64,000 nt of DNA from Rebecca billardiae RCC1528 (taxonomy: Eukaryota; Haptophyta). The notes under the pieces were generated by a model. The model made no database searches. It was given only the letters and a program-made list of their open reading frames with translations, and was not told where the DNA came from. A program made the position numbers and the translations under genes. The first letter of the stretch is position 1. Every line of letters begins with the position of its first letter. The stretch spans positions 434,001-498,000 of the forward strand of contig OZ251253.1 of NCBI GenBank assembly GCA_965240325.2, given 5' to 3'. Of this stretch, positions 44,653 through 53,583 are shown in pieces.

Positions 44653-45657
44653 TCACGTGTACGTCACGCTCGCGTGCGAGCGGAGGAGCGGGAGCACCTT
44701 GTCGAAGGTGCAGCCCTCCGCGCGCGCCACCTCCTCGAGGATCATCTGCCACTTGTAGTCCTCGAGCGACTTCTCGCCGAACTTGGCCCAGCTGACCGCG
44801 TCCGCCTGCTTCTGCACGTCGGCGACCGAGCGCTGCGAGTAGACTGCCCGGATGGCCTTGTCCAGCCGCTTGTCCGTCTCGGCCTGCGCCTGCGCCTCCA
44901 GGCGGGCGACGATGTCGGCGCGCTGCTCCTCGGGCGACCGCGCGTCCGCCTCCTTGGCCACGCGCTGCAGGATCTTCTTGACCGTTACCTTGAAGTTGAC
45001 GGTTACGCCCGCCAGCTTGTCCGACGCGTAGTCGTCCGGAAACGACACCTGCACGGCCTTCAGCTCGTCCTGCCCCATGCCCGCGGCGATGGCGGGGACG
45101 AAGGCGGAGAAGGGGAGCTTGTGGCCCTCCTTCAGATCGAGCTCGAACATGCTCGCCTTGGTCCCGGGGATCGCCTGCCCCTTCGCGTACCCCTGCGCGC
45201 CGCCGCTCGCGTACGCGCCGTCAAAGTTGATCACGACCGTGTGCCCCATGCGCGCGCCGCCCGCGCCCTCGGCGAAGCGGGGCGAGATGAGCTCGCTCGT
45301 CTTCGCGTTCGCCGCGAGCGCCTTCTCGATCGCCGCCTCGTCCACCTTCACCCGCTCCACGCTCACCGCGATGCTGCCGTCTGCGTACGGCGCCAGCTGC
45401 ACGTCGACCTTGGACCGGCCCGGGCTGTCCATGGAGTCCGCGAGCGGCGCGGGCGTGGCGAGCATGCGCGGCGCGGCCACGGCGGCGCGCGGGGCGCACA
45501 GCCTCGACTGCGCGAGCCGGCCAGCGCCGCCCACCGCGCCCGCCGCGCTCAGCGCGGCGAGGGCCGCCAAGGCGCACGCGACCATGTCTCTCGCTGTCGC
45601 ACCGGCCGGGACGTCGGTCACTGCGATCGCGTCGCCGGCGACGTCCGCTGCGGCCAT
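44653..45657 (-). CDS. Trigger-factor-like peptidyl-prolyl isomerase, probably plastid
   Basis: Single exon, 334 residues. About 110-240 is an FKBP-like trigger-factor PPIase domain: GHTVVINFDGAYASG, KLPFSAFVPAIAAGMGQDE, VSFPDDYASDKLAG, VTVNFKVTVKKI. The alpha-helical trigger-factor C-terminal part follows (250-330) but is shortened. The N-terminal ribosome-binding signature (GFRxGKxP) is not seen. From Met25 (45585) the N-terminus reads as a signal peptide (MVACALAALAALSAAGA) followed by a basic Ser/Ala-rich stretch up to about residue 65, the bipartite leader expected for import into a secondary plastid. Met25 may thus be the true start. Related algal proteins are trigger-factor-like plastid PPIases (family inference). 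Confidence 0.82.
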   Translation of the reverse strand: MAAADVAGDAIAVTDVPAGATARDMVACALAALAALSAAGAVGGAGRLAQSRLCAPRAAVAAPRMLATPAPLADSMDSPGRSKVDVQLAPYADGSIAVSVERVKVDEAAIEKALAANAKTSELISPRFAEGAGGARMGHTVVINFDGAYASGGAQGYAKGQAIPGTKASMFELDLKEGHKLPFSAFVPAIAAGMGQDELKAVQVSFPDDYASDKLAGVTVNFKVTVKKILQRVAKEADARSPEEQRADIVARLEAQAQAETDKRLDKAIRAVYSQRSVADVQKQADAVSWAKFGEKSLEDYKWQMILEEVARAEGCTFDKVLPLLRSHASVTYT

Positions 45658-46108
45658 CTAAATCAGCCCAGGACCGGCCGTCCGGAACTCCGCTCCCCGA
45701 GCGCATGCATTTCGCTGCGGAATTCGGACGACACTCCAAGTGGCAAGTCCAATCATGGTAACGACTAAACGAGCGAGCACGCACTCGGCCAGCGCCAAGC
45801 TAGGCGGCTCTGCGGATCTACACTACATGGCACCCTACTCATCCCAATACGTGGCACTGGTGCCATCGGCGCGCGCCGCCGAGCAGCGCCAGGTAGCGGC
45901 TGGTAGCGCTGTGCCGGTGCGCGCGGCCGCCACGGCACTGCTGTGGTCCGGCGTGGACCGTCCGGCGCACGGTGGGGTATGATGTGCAGATGGCGTTGAT
46001 AGATGATGCGGGCAACGCGGCCACGGCGAGTGCCTGCCGCGCCTCGCCCTGGGAGGCGCCCCGTCAGCGGAGCACGTCTGCGCGCCCCCTCCTCCGCGCG
46101 CCCAGTGC
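45658..46108. other. Intergenic spacer
   Basis: 451 bases between the isomerase start and the dehydrogenase stop, both on the minus strand. Contains the isomerase promoter. No repeat, TATA box or RNA gene recognised. Confidence 0.5.
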
Positions 46109-47951
46109 TCAATCCTTGCTGAACGCCACCGTGCGCGTGATCAGCATCCCCATGACCAGCCCCAGTGTGAAGTAGGCGATGTGCAGCGAGAACTGCTTGA
46201 ACGTGGCGAGCAGCTCGGCGTACGTGGGCTCCGGCTTCCCCTTCTCGAAGTCCGGCGGGTCCATCTCCGCGCACGCGCTGAACGCCTCCTCCGTGAGCGT
46301 CTTGCCGATGTCGAGCACGTAGCGCAGCCCGGCGTCGTTGGAGGCGTTCAGCTTCTCGAACACGGAGTTGAGCTCCTTCACGGGCACCACCTGCCGAGGG
46401 GCGCGCCGCCGGGGGGGCGGCACGCGGAGGGACGGGCGGGCGAGCGCGCGCGTGAGCGAGCGCGTGCGCCAGCCACGTCCCAGCCGCTTGCCGGGCGCGG
46501 GCGCGAGCGCGCGGGGCGCGTGGCCGCACAGGCGCCCAGCCGCCCAGCCGCCCACGCGCCCACGCGCACACGTGCGCGGCCGCCGAGGCGCCCAGCCGCC
46601 CAGGCGCGTGGCCGCCCACGCGCACACGCGCACACGCGCACACGCGCACCTTGATCTCCGGGTAGATGCCCTGCGCCGCGCAGAGGTCGACGACCTCCTG
46701 CGTGTTCTTGATGCCGCCGATCACCGAGCCGTGCACGCCCACGCGGTTGAAGATGAGCGGCAGCTGCGGCACGCTGTGCGGCTGCGTGCACAGCCCGAGG
46801 CAGACGTGCTTCCCGGACACGTCCAGAAGCGGCAGGTAGGTCATCACGTCGTGGTTGGCGGAGACGGTATCCAGGAGGAGGTCGATCGACTTGGTCGCGG
46901 CCTTGATGGCCTCCGCGTCGTTGAGCGCGAGGTACCTGTCCGCGCCGAGCGTCTTGAGCGCGTAGTCCTTCTTCGCCGCCGAGCGCGAGACCACGGTGAC
47001 CTCGCAGCCGAGGGCCTTGGCCAGCTTGACGCCCATCATGCCCAGCCCGCCCAGCCCGGCGACGGCCACGCGCGTGCCCGGCTTGGCGCCAAAGTGCTTC
47101 AACGGGTCATACCTGCAGGCCGCGCGCACGCGCCGCGGGTGGCGGCCGGACGCGTTGGGCCGCGGGCCCGGGCGGCGGTGCGCCGCGCCGCTCTCTGCGC
47201 GCTGCCCGGCCGCCTCGCCCCGGCCCCCCGCCCGGGCGGTGTGCGCGAGCGAGCGCCGCGCGCGCGCGGTGTGCGGGCGCGGGCTTGGCGCACGCCCGAG
47301 GGCGGCGCGGCGCGCGGCGCGCACATGGTGATCGCCGCGCACATCAGCGGGCCCGCCATCTCGAGCGGGTACGCCTTCGGGATCTTGATCGCGAAGCGCT
47401 CGTGAATGACCATCTGGGTGGAGTAGCCTCCGAACGTGCCGAGCTTCTCGAGGCCCGGGCCGTGCGCGGCGCGGCCGTGGGTGTTCGCGCCGCCGTAGGT
47501 GACGGTGAGGCCCTTCTCGCAGTACTGCTCCTCCCCCGCCTTGCACTGCTTGCACTCGAGGCACGCGTCGACGAAGCAGCCGACGCCCACCTGGTCCCCG
47601 ACCGCAAATTTCGTCACCTTCTTGCCCACGGCGACGCACACGCCGGCGAGCTCGTGGCCCGGGACGATGGGGTACTTGCTCGTGCCCAGGTCGTTGCGCG
47701 CAAAGTGCACGTCCGAGTGGCACACGCCGCAGTACTTCATCTCTGCGCCGACGGGGCGGCGCGACGCGCGGCGGCGGCGGCGGCGGCGTGAGCGGCGCGC
47801 CAAAGCGCGCGCGTGCGCTCGGCATGCGCGCGCGCAGCGCACCGATGTGCACGTCGTGCTCGCCGAGGTCGCGGCGCTTGAAGTGGATTGGCCGGAAGTT
47901 GCACTTGCAGTCCGCGCACGCCATTGCGATGGCATCGATCCCGCCCGACAT
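46109..47951 (-). CDS. Zinc alcohol dehydrogenase (CAD type) with C-terminal membrane tail
   Basis: Four exons: 47951-47843, 47742-47325, 47112-46650, 46390-46109, giving 423 residues. It is a medium-chain NADP-dependent alcohol/aldehyde dehydrogenase of the cinnamyl-alcohol-dehydrogenase group. Catalytic zinc ligands are C41 (YCGVCHSD) and H66 (PGHE). Structural zinc ligands are C97, C100, C103 and C111. The Rossmann motif GLGGLG is at 195-200, followed by VVSRS, whose Ser-Arg suggests NADPH. The catalytic core ends near residue 360. An additional 60-odd residues then carry a Pro/Glu linker and a hydrophobic helix (HIAYFTLGLVMGMLITRTVA) just before the stop, so the enzyme is predicted to be tail-anchored. 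Start Met1 or Met10. It is divergent from SARNP. Confidence 0.93.
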
Positions 47952-48177
47952 CGCGACGGCGGCGGCGGTCGCGCTGGACTCGCTGGGCGTGATCGAGGAG
48001 GCACGGTCGATTTCGTCATCCAGTCTCGAAGAGTACTGCTACCTGCGGTTGCGATGGTCCGGGTGGGTCCCCCGGACTGCTCGGCTCTCGCCGAGCGGTG
48101 TCGAGGAACCACTGCGCCAGCGGCTTTCAGCCAGCCACGTATTGAGCCGCCATCCTGCTGGCGGCCGTTGTCTCGCG
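47952..48177. promoter_or_regulatory. Divergent promoter, dehydrogenase / SARNP genes
   Basis: 226 bases separate the two divergent start codons. No TATA box is evident. A short symmetric patch TCGAAGAGTACTGCTACC lies near the centre. Coupled expression is possible but not shown. Confidence 0.4.
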
Positions 48178-49639
48178 ATGCCCTCGTCCGCCGCCGAGCT
48201 GAACAAGCTCAAGGTGCGGCGCGGCGCGGCGTGCGCGTCGCCCACCCCCGCCACCCACCCGCCCACGCCGCGCGCGCGCGCCCTGACCCGCGCGCCCGCC
48301 TCTACGCGCGCGCGCTCCGCGCCGCAGGTCGCTGATCTCAAGGAGCTGCTCAAGGCTCGGAACCTGCCGCAGACGGGCAAGAAGGACGAGCTCGTGCAGC
48401 GGCTGCTCGAGGCCGAGAGCGGCGACGCCGCGCCGCCGCAGCCCGCCCAGCCAGCCGCGCCTGCCGAGCCCACGCCCGCGCCGCAGCCAGCGGCGCAGCC
48501 GCCGGCGCCGCAGCCTGCCGCCGCGCAGCCCGCCGAGCCTGCGCCGCCCAAGCCGGCGCCCGAGCCGACGCCAGCGGCCCCAGCGGAGCCGGCCGCCCCG
48601 CAGGCCGAGCCGGAGCCAGCAGGCGCGCCGACGCCCGCCCAGCCGTCCGGCGCCGAGGCGCCGGCCTCGCAGGTGCGCGCCACGCGCGGCGGCTGCGGCG
48701 TGCATGCATGCACGCGCGACAGCGCGGCGCGGGGCGCGCCGCGCGCGCGCGCGCCCCGCCGCGCGCTCCGCCTCACGCCGCGTGCTGCGCGCGCGCGCGC
48801 GCGCGCGCTCGTCCGCAGGAGCTCACGGAGCAGCAGCGCCGCGAGCAGCGCGCCGCCCGCTTCGGCGTGCCCCTCGTGCAGCCCGCGACCAAGGGCGCCG
48901 CGGACCCCAAGGTGAGCGAGGCAGGCGGCGGGGAGAAGGCTGCGGCCGCCCCCGCGCACGCACGGGCGGGGGCGCAGCGATCGAGGCGGCGGGGAGAAGG
49001 CTGCGGTGCCCCCGCGCTCGCACGGGCGGGGGCGCAGCGAGGCAGGTGGCGGGGTGAAGGCTGCGGCCGCCCCCGCGCACGCACGGGCGGGGGCGCGCGC
49101 GCGCGGCGCGCTGCAGGCGGGCGCTCGTGGGTGGATGGGGGGCGGTGGGCGCGCGCGGCGTCCGCGGGGGCGCGGCGTGCGGGCTGCGCTGAGCATGCGC
49201 GCGGCGGGTGTGCCGCGGGACCCCCGCAGCACGGCCGCTCCTCGGCTGACGACGCGCTCGCGCGCCCCCGCGCCGCGCGCGCCCGCCCCGCGCCGCCCCG
49301 CGCCGCCGCCCCGGCCCGCGCCCCAAGCAGGTCGAGGAGAGGCGAAAGCGCTTCGGCGTCGTCGAGCCGGCGGACGGCGGCCGCTCGGCGGGCGGGATCG
49401 GCGGCGGCCCGGGCAAGAAGCAGCTGAGTGCCGAGGCGCTCGAGAAGATCAAGAAGCGGCAGGAGCGCTTCGGCGCGGTGGGCGCGGACGAGGCGGAGGC
49501 GGGCGGCGGCGCTCAGAAGAAGCGGCAGAAGGGCGAGGGAGGCGAGCCCGCCGCCGCGGCGCCGCCCATGTCTGAGGAGATGAAGGCCAAGCTGGAGGCG
49601 CGCGCCAAGCGGTTTGGCGGCGCCGCCGCGCCGCAGTGA
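48178..49639 (+). CDS. SARNP: SARNP/Tho1-type SAP-domain mRNA export factor
   Basis: Four exons: 48178-48213, 48328-48672, 48819-48911, 49331-49639, giving 260 residues. An N-terminal SAP domain (about 8-44: ELNKLKVADLKELLKARNLP, GKKDELVQRLLEAE) is followed by an Ala/Pro/Gln linker. A C-terminal basic region has four RFG repeats: AARFGVPL, RKRFGVV, QERFGAV and AKRFGG. The SAP plus multiple KRxxRFG layout is that of human SARNP (CIP29), yeast Tho1 and plant MOS11, which bind RNA and the DEAD-box helicase UAP56/Sub2 in mRNA export; the RFG repeats are the helicase-contacting elements. The linker is longer than in human SARNP (210 residues). Nuclear. Confidence 0.9.
48918..49098 (+). repeat. 60-base minisatellite in SARNP intron 3
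   Basis: Three tandem copies of a roughly 60-base unit containing GCGGGGAGAAGGCTGCGG and CGCACGGGCGGGGGCGCAG; the GGGG(A/T)GAAGG landmark is at 48930, 48991 and 49051. It lies inside intron 48912-49330, just after the GTGAGC donor. Each unit repeats a GGTGAG-like or GGGGTGAAGG motif, so extra cryptic donors are possible. Confidence 0.8.
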
Positions 49640-50809
49640 GCCGGGCTGGCCGGCCGTGCGGTTGGGTCCGGGGGTCCGGGCTGCTGGGTGGGGCCTGCGC
49701 TGCGTGCGCGCGTGCTGCCGGCGGCGTCTGCAGCCGCTACTGCGCGGGCAGCGCTCGCCGCGCGGCGCCATCGCCGCGAAGCCTCGCACGCCGCCGCCCA
49801 CCAGCGGGGCACGCCACTGGCGTCGTGCGGCGCCTGGTGTGGCCGCGCCCTCCGCTGCTGCCTGCCTGCCCTCTCTCTCTCTCTCTCGTCCTATGGGTAT
49901 TTCTTTCTCTCGTCCTATTTATTTCCGGGAGACACCGCGACGTCCGCGCGCAGGGCACGCGGGGGGCATCGGTGCATGGTGACCCTGCCAACCTGCCGGC
50001 AGTCACAGCCACAGACGGGCCGCTTGGCAACGCGCTGTGCGCGCTCACACGGCACACGCCATGCTGAGAGCTCGCGTTCGCCAATGGCAGCATCCCGCGC
50101 ATCCGTAACGACACAGGCGCCGGGACGAGTCCGGACTCCGGGCCAGACCGGGAGTGGCGGGACGGCACGGACTGTCGGGCGGACCGGGAGCGACCGCTGT
50201 CACGTGGCCCGCGTGCGACGTGACGGGCAACGCGGTCATCCGCTCAGTGTCAGTGCCCATCTGAGTTCCGACGACGCCGACGGCGGACCGGGCCGCGGCG
50301 GACGCCGCGGGCGCGCGCGGACCGGTCCGGCAACACCGCCGCGGGACCGCCGCCGGGACGGGGCCCATGTATAACGGCACTCGGCACAGTCTGATATTGT
50401 ATAACGCGTCTTATAGACGAGCGCCTGAGCCTGATGACGGTGCCAGCCAGGGTCCGACTTCTATAGACGATATATATATATATATACGAGCAGCTATATG
50501 CATGCGGACCACATCCTCGCGTCGGCGGCGGCGTCGTCAGCACCGCCGTGAATCGGAAATCAGTCACTCAACGGTCAGCGCAGCGCATTGAAGAAGCGTC
50601 GCTCGTGCGGCACGCGGCTGGACTTGAGAACGCGACCGCTGAACGCGCTGATTGATAGCCTCGTGCACGCACGCACACTGCCCTCCGCATGCCGTGCGTT
50701 CACCGCCAGCGTCGTGGCCCTCGAGACAGCCTTCCGAAAAGCGTGTCTGTGCCGCATGTGGCGACGGGCCCGACCGAGCGCGCAGGGCCGGAACCCATCC
50801 GGTGCGCGC
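49640..50809. other. Intergenic region between SARNP and the small coiled-coil gene
   Basis: About 1.2 kb between convergent 3' ends. A CT microsatellite (49871-49888) is followed by two copies of TCTCTCGTCCTAT. An AT-rich patch lies at 50385-50510, including a short TA run (50470-50485). No gene or RNA is recognised. Confidence 0.5.
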
Positions 50810-51109
50810 TCACGACGTGAACATGGTTCCGTCGTGTCCACGCTTGTGGCACTGGATAGGTGTGTATGGAGTCCCCCGGTCGAACATCGCCTCCTCGGCG
50901 AACTGTGGCAGCACGTTGAACTTCATCACGCGCACGCCGCCCAGAGGCTTGGGCGGCGGTTTCTCGTCGTTGACGGGGAGGTCGTCCTCGACGATGTCGA
51001 ACTTCTTTGTGTGCTGCACGATGGTCTGCTCCAGCCGGTCGTTCTCGTCCCTCAGCTTCCGCAGGTCGTCCGCTGTGATCGGCGCAGAGTCGCCGTCCGC
51101 GTTCGACAT
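50810..51109 (-). CDS. Small coiled-coil protein of unknown function (99 residues)
   Basis: Single-exon frame. Residues 12-45 form a heptad-like helix (ADDLRKLRDENDRLEQTIVQ). The rest is a compact, non-repetitive C-terminal part with PPPKPLGGVRVMKFNVLPQF and a His/Cys stretch (PIQCHKRGHDG). Unlike the GC-driven shadow frames around it, its composition is balanced (Asp, Glu, Phe, Asn, Thr), which favours a real gene. No family recognised. Its promoter lies in 51110-51418, between this start and the TMEM43 stop. Confidence 0.6.
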   Translation of the reverse strand: MSNADGDSAPITADDLRKLRDENDRLEQTIVQHTKKFDIVEDDLPVNDEKPPPKPLGGVRVMKFNVLPQFAEEAMFDRGTPYTPIQCHKRGHDGTMFTS

Positions 51110-51418
51110 GGCGACGCGCCCGAGCGATGGGAGCTCCAGACGCAGCAGAAACCGAACCGAAAAGGTAACAGACTAACAGCCGCGGGCGCGGCGTATTGTA
51201 CGACGTAAACAATGGCGGCCGAAAGTTACGTCTTCCCCCGCAAAATATGCTGATGACGACTATTTCATCGCATTCAACCACCGCCTGGTGGCTCCAGAAC
51301 TCTCAGGCCCCAGCGGCACAGCCTGCCAAGACGTGCGGGACAGCCCCGCCCTGGTAGAGCACCGGGCAGGCCGCCACCATCGCCACATCGCGGCCGCCAC
51401 GAGGCACGACGCGGCTCG
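51110..51418. other. Spacer upstream of the coiled-coil gene
   Basis: 309 bases between two minus-strand genes; includes the promoter of the 99-residue gene and the 3' end of the TMEM43-family gene. An AT-richer patch around 51155-51265 (AACAATGGCGG) is the likely core promoter. Nothing else seen. Confidence 0.4.
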
Positions 51419-53431
51419 TCAGGGTGAGGGCCCAGCGGCACGGCGGAGCAGCGCGGCCCGCTCCGGGTCGGCCTCGTAGTATCCCGGCGGCGGCGGCGGC
51501 GCACTCGGCGGCGGGTGTTGAGGCTGGCACCCTGCCGCCGTCGCAGCGCCGGCGTACTGCGGCGGGCCCGCTGGCATCGGCAGTGCCGTTGGCGGCGCCG
51601 CGGCCATCGCGGCCGGGTACAAGCCATACTGCGGCGGCGGCGGCGCGGAGGAGCCTGCGCACGCCCAGCTGCCCTGGCTGCCCTGAGGGGGGCTGGGCAT
51701 GCCCGGCGCGGCACCCGCGCCGGCGGCCCATCCGCCCAGCGGCCTGCCGAGCCGGGACGGGAGACGGCCGGCTCGCGGCCGCGGCGCTGCGCTCGCGGAG
51801 GGCCCTGCGCGGCCGCCGCCACCACCCCCGCCGCGCGCCGGCCCGCAGCGCTGGCGCGCGCCGCCGAGCGCGCACGCCGCGCCGGCTGCGACCGAGAGCA
51901 GAGCAGCTGCCAGCAGCGGGCGGAAGCGGAGCCACGCCAGGGCCCCGACGAGGCAGGTGTACATGATGGCGACGCACAGCGCCGCGCAGCCCAGCGCGCA
52001 GCCCGCGAGCTCGCCGATGGCGGGGCCGACGCACGGCACCGCGTCAGGCATCACAGCCAGAGGCCGTCCGATCATCATCAGCCCTGCGTGGGCGCGCGCG
52101 CGCCGTGTGCGGCGCGCGCGGGGGCGGAGCGGCGTGAAGGCGGCGGGGGCACGCGCGCCGCGCGGCGCCGAGGGCCACCGCCGCGCGCGCGCGTCCAACG
52201 CCTCCGCGCACGCGCGCGACGCACCGGCCCAGCTCGCCACCAGCCCGCACGCGCGCAGCGCCCACGTGAGCTGGCCGTTAGCGTCTGTCATGGCGGCGAG
52301 CATTTGACGCGCGCTCAGCTCGCCCTCGGCGAGCTCGAGCAGGCCGTACCCCTTGGGCACGGCGCGCCCGCCGAGCCGCGGCCACGCCTCCGCCTCGTTG
52401 CCCGCCTCGCCCGCGTCCGCTGCGCCGAGGGCAGCGCCCGGGGCCTCGGCGGCCAGCCGTCGCCGCGCGGCCGCAGCGGCAGAGCGCGCGGGCGCACCAC
52501 CGCGCACAAGCGGCGCGGCGCCGCGCGTGCCGTCGTCGCCGTGGAACTCGCGCTGCGGCCAGAAGGCACCGGGCCCGTTGGACGGCGTGGACGCGTCGCC
52601 CTCCCACGCGCCGAACCCCTCGCCGCGCTGCGCCGCGAGCACGGACACGCGCGTCGCCGCCGAGCGCCGGTAGCGCACCCGCACTGCCCCCACCACAGGC
52701 GCTCTTGGATCGGCCGAGTACAACCAGCCGTCCGCGCCGACGACCGTGTTGCTCGGCTCGAGCTTGGCGGGCGGCTGGCGCGCGGGCAGCATGCCGCCGT
52801 CGGCCACGCCCCGCGGCGCCATCGCCACCGGCGCGGACGAGTGGATGCGCTCGGCGAGCTTCGCGCTCAGCGCGTGCGCGCCTGCGCGCAGCCGCGCGGC
52901 CCGTTGCACCGCCGTGCGCTCCGGCCACGCGGAGGCGGGCGGGTTGGCGTGCCGCACGCCAGCCGCGCCGACGGGCCGCTTGAACGCGGACGAGTCGATC
53001 GCGTGCGCCGCCCAGTCCCGCGCGTACGTGTACGTCGTCGTCGTCGTCGTCCCGCCGCCGAGCGCGTCCTTGCGGCTGGAGGTGGCGGAGCGCTCCACCC
53101 ACTGATACATCTGCGCCTCGGTCTGGAGGAAGGCGGTGGCGTTGACGGTGAGCGCGCCGTGGAGGAGGGTGAACGACTCGAGGCCCTCGATCGCGCAGCT
53201 CATGTGCACGAGCCGCCCCTCGAACGCCGGGTCGATCGGCGCGCACGGCGCCTCGACGACCGACCGCGCGCCGGCGGCGATCGCCTTTGCCGTGTACACG
53301 GCGCGGCCCTCGTTGTACCAGATGAGCGGGCCGCTGGCGGCGAAGACGAGGAGGCCGACGACGGCGCAGCCGCACGCCTCGCACAGCTTGTTGCCGTACG
53401 AGCGGTGCGACACCTCCTGGTAGTCGTCCAT
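51419..53431 (-). CDS. TMEM43: TMEM43 (LUMA)-family membrane protein
   Basis: Two exons: 53431-52225 and 52083-51419, giving 623 residues. The N-terminus has the family signature: SYGNKLCEACGCAVVGLLVF (first membrane segment) leading to PLIWYNEGRAVYTAKAI, matching the 'P..WWNEGRAV.TA' of TMEM43/DUF1625 proteins. A long lumenal domain (60-400) follows, then three or so membrane segments (about 420-500: GCALGCAALCVAIMYTCLVG and LAAALLSVAAGAACAL). The C-terminal tail of about 120 residues is Gly/Pro-rich and is extra relative to human TMEM43 (400 residues). The family resides in the ER and inner nuclear membrane, linked to lamins in animals. Divergent from TAPT1. Confidence 0.86.
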   Translation of the reverse strand: MDDYQEVSHRSYGNKLCEACGCAVVGLLVFAASGPLIWYNEGRAVYTAKAIAAGARSVVEAPCAPIDPAFEGRLVHMSCAIEGLESFTLLHGALTVNATAFLQTEAQMYQWVERSATSSRKDALGGGTTTTTTYTYARDWAAHAIDSSAFKRPVGAAGVRHANPPASAWPERTAVQRAARLRAGAHALSAKLAERIHSSAPVAMAPRGVADGGMLPARQPPAKLEPSNTVVGADGWLYSADPRAPVVGAVRVRYRRSAATRVSVLAAQRGEGFGAWEGDASTPSNGPGAFWPQREFHGDDGTRGAAPLVRGGAPARSAAAAARRRLAAEAPGAALGAADAGEAGNEAEAWPRLGGRAVPKGYGLLELAEGELSARQMLAAMTDANGQLTWALRACGLVASWAGASRACAEALDARARRWPSAPRGARAPAAFTPLRPRARRTRRARAHAGLMMIGRPLAVMPDAVPCVGPAIGELAGCALGCAALCVAIMYTCLVGALAWLRFRPLLAAALLSVAAGAACALGGARQRCGPARGGGGGGGRAGPSASAAPRPRAGRLPSRLGRPLGGWAAGAGAAPGMPSPPQGSQGSWACAGSSAPPPPQYGLYPAAMAAAPPTALPMPAGPPQYAGAATAAGCQPQHPPPSAPPPPPGYYEADPERAALLRRAAGPSP

Positions 53432-53583
53432 CGCGCGGCGCGCGCCCCGGCGGTCGGTCCAAGAGGTGCGGCGGTGCTCGCGCGAATCTGAAATCGGGAC
53501 CCCGCTCCCGACGCCCGACCCGGCGTGCCGAGTGCAGGTCCCGGACCGAATGTTGCGGGGCCGCCCACGGAAGCCACGAACTC
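53432..53583. promoter_or_regulatory. Divergent promoter, TMEM43 / TAPT1 genes
   Basis: Only 152 bases separate the divergent ATGs of two ER-membrane protein genes. The sequence GAAATCGGGACC...GGTCCCGG includes a loose inverted repeat around the centre. No TATA box. Confidence 0.45.

Noticed and set aside
48918-49098. CRISPR-like array of 60-base units
   Set aside because: Contiguous tandem copies without unique spacers, located inside a spliced intron of a eukaryotic gene.
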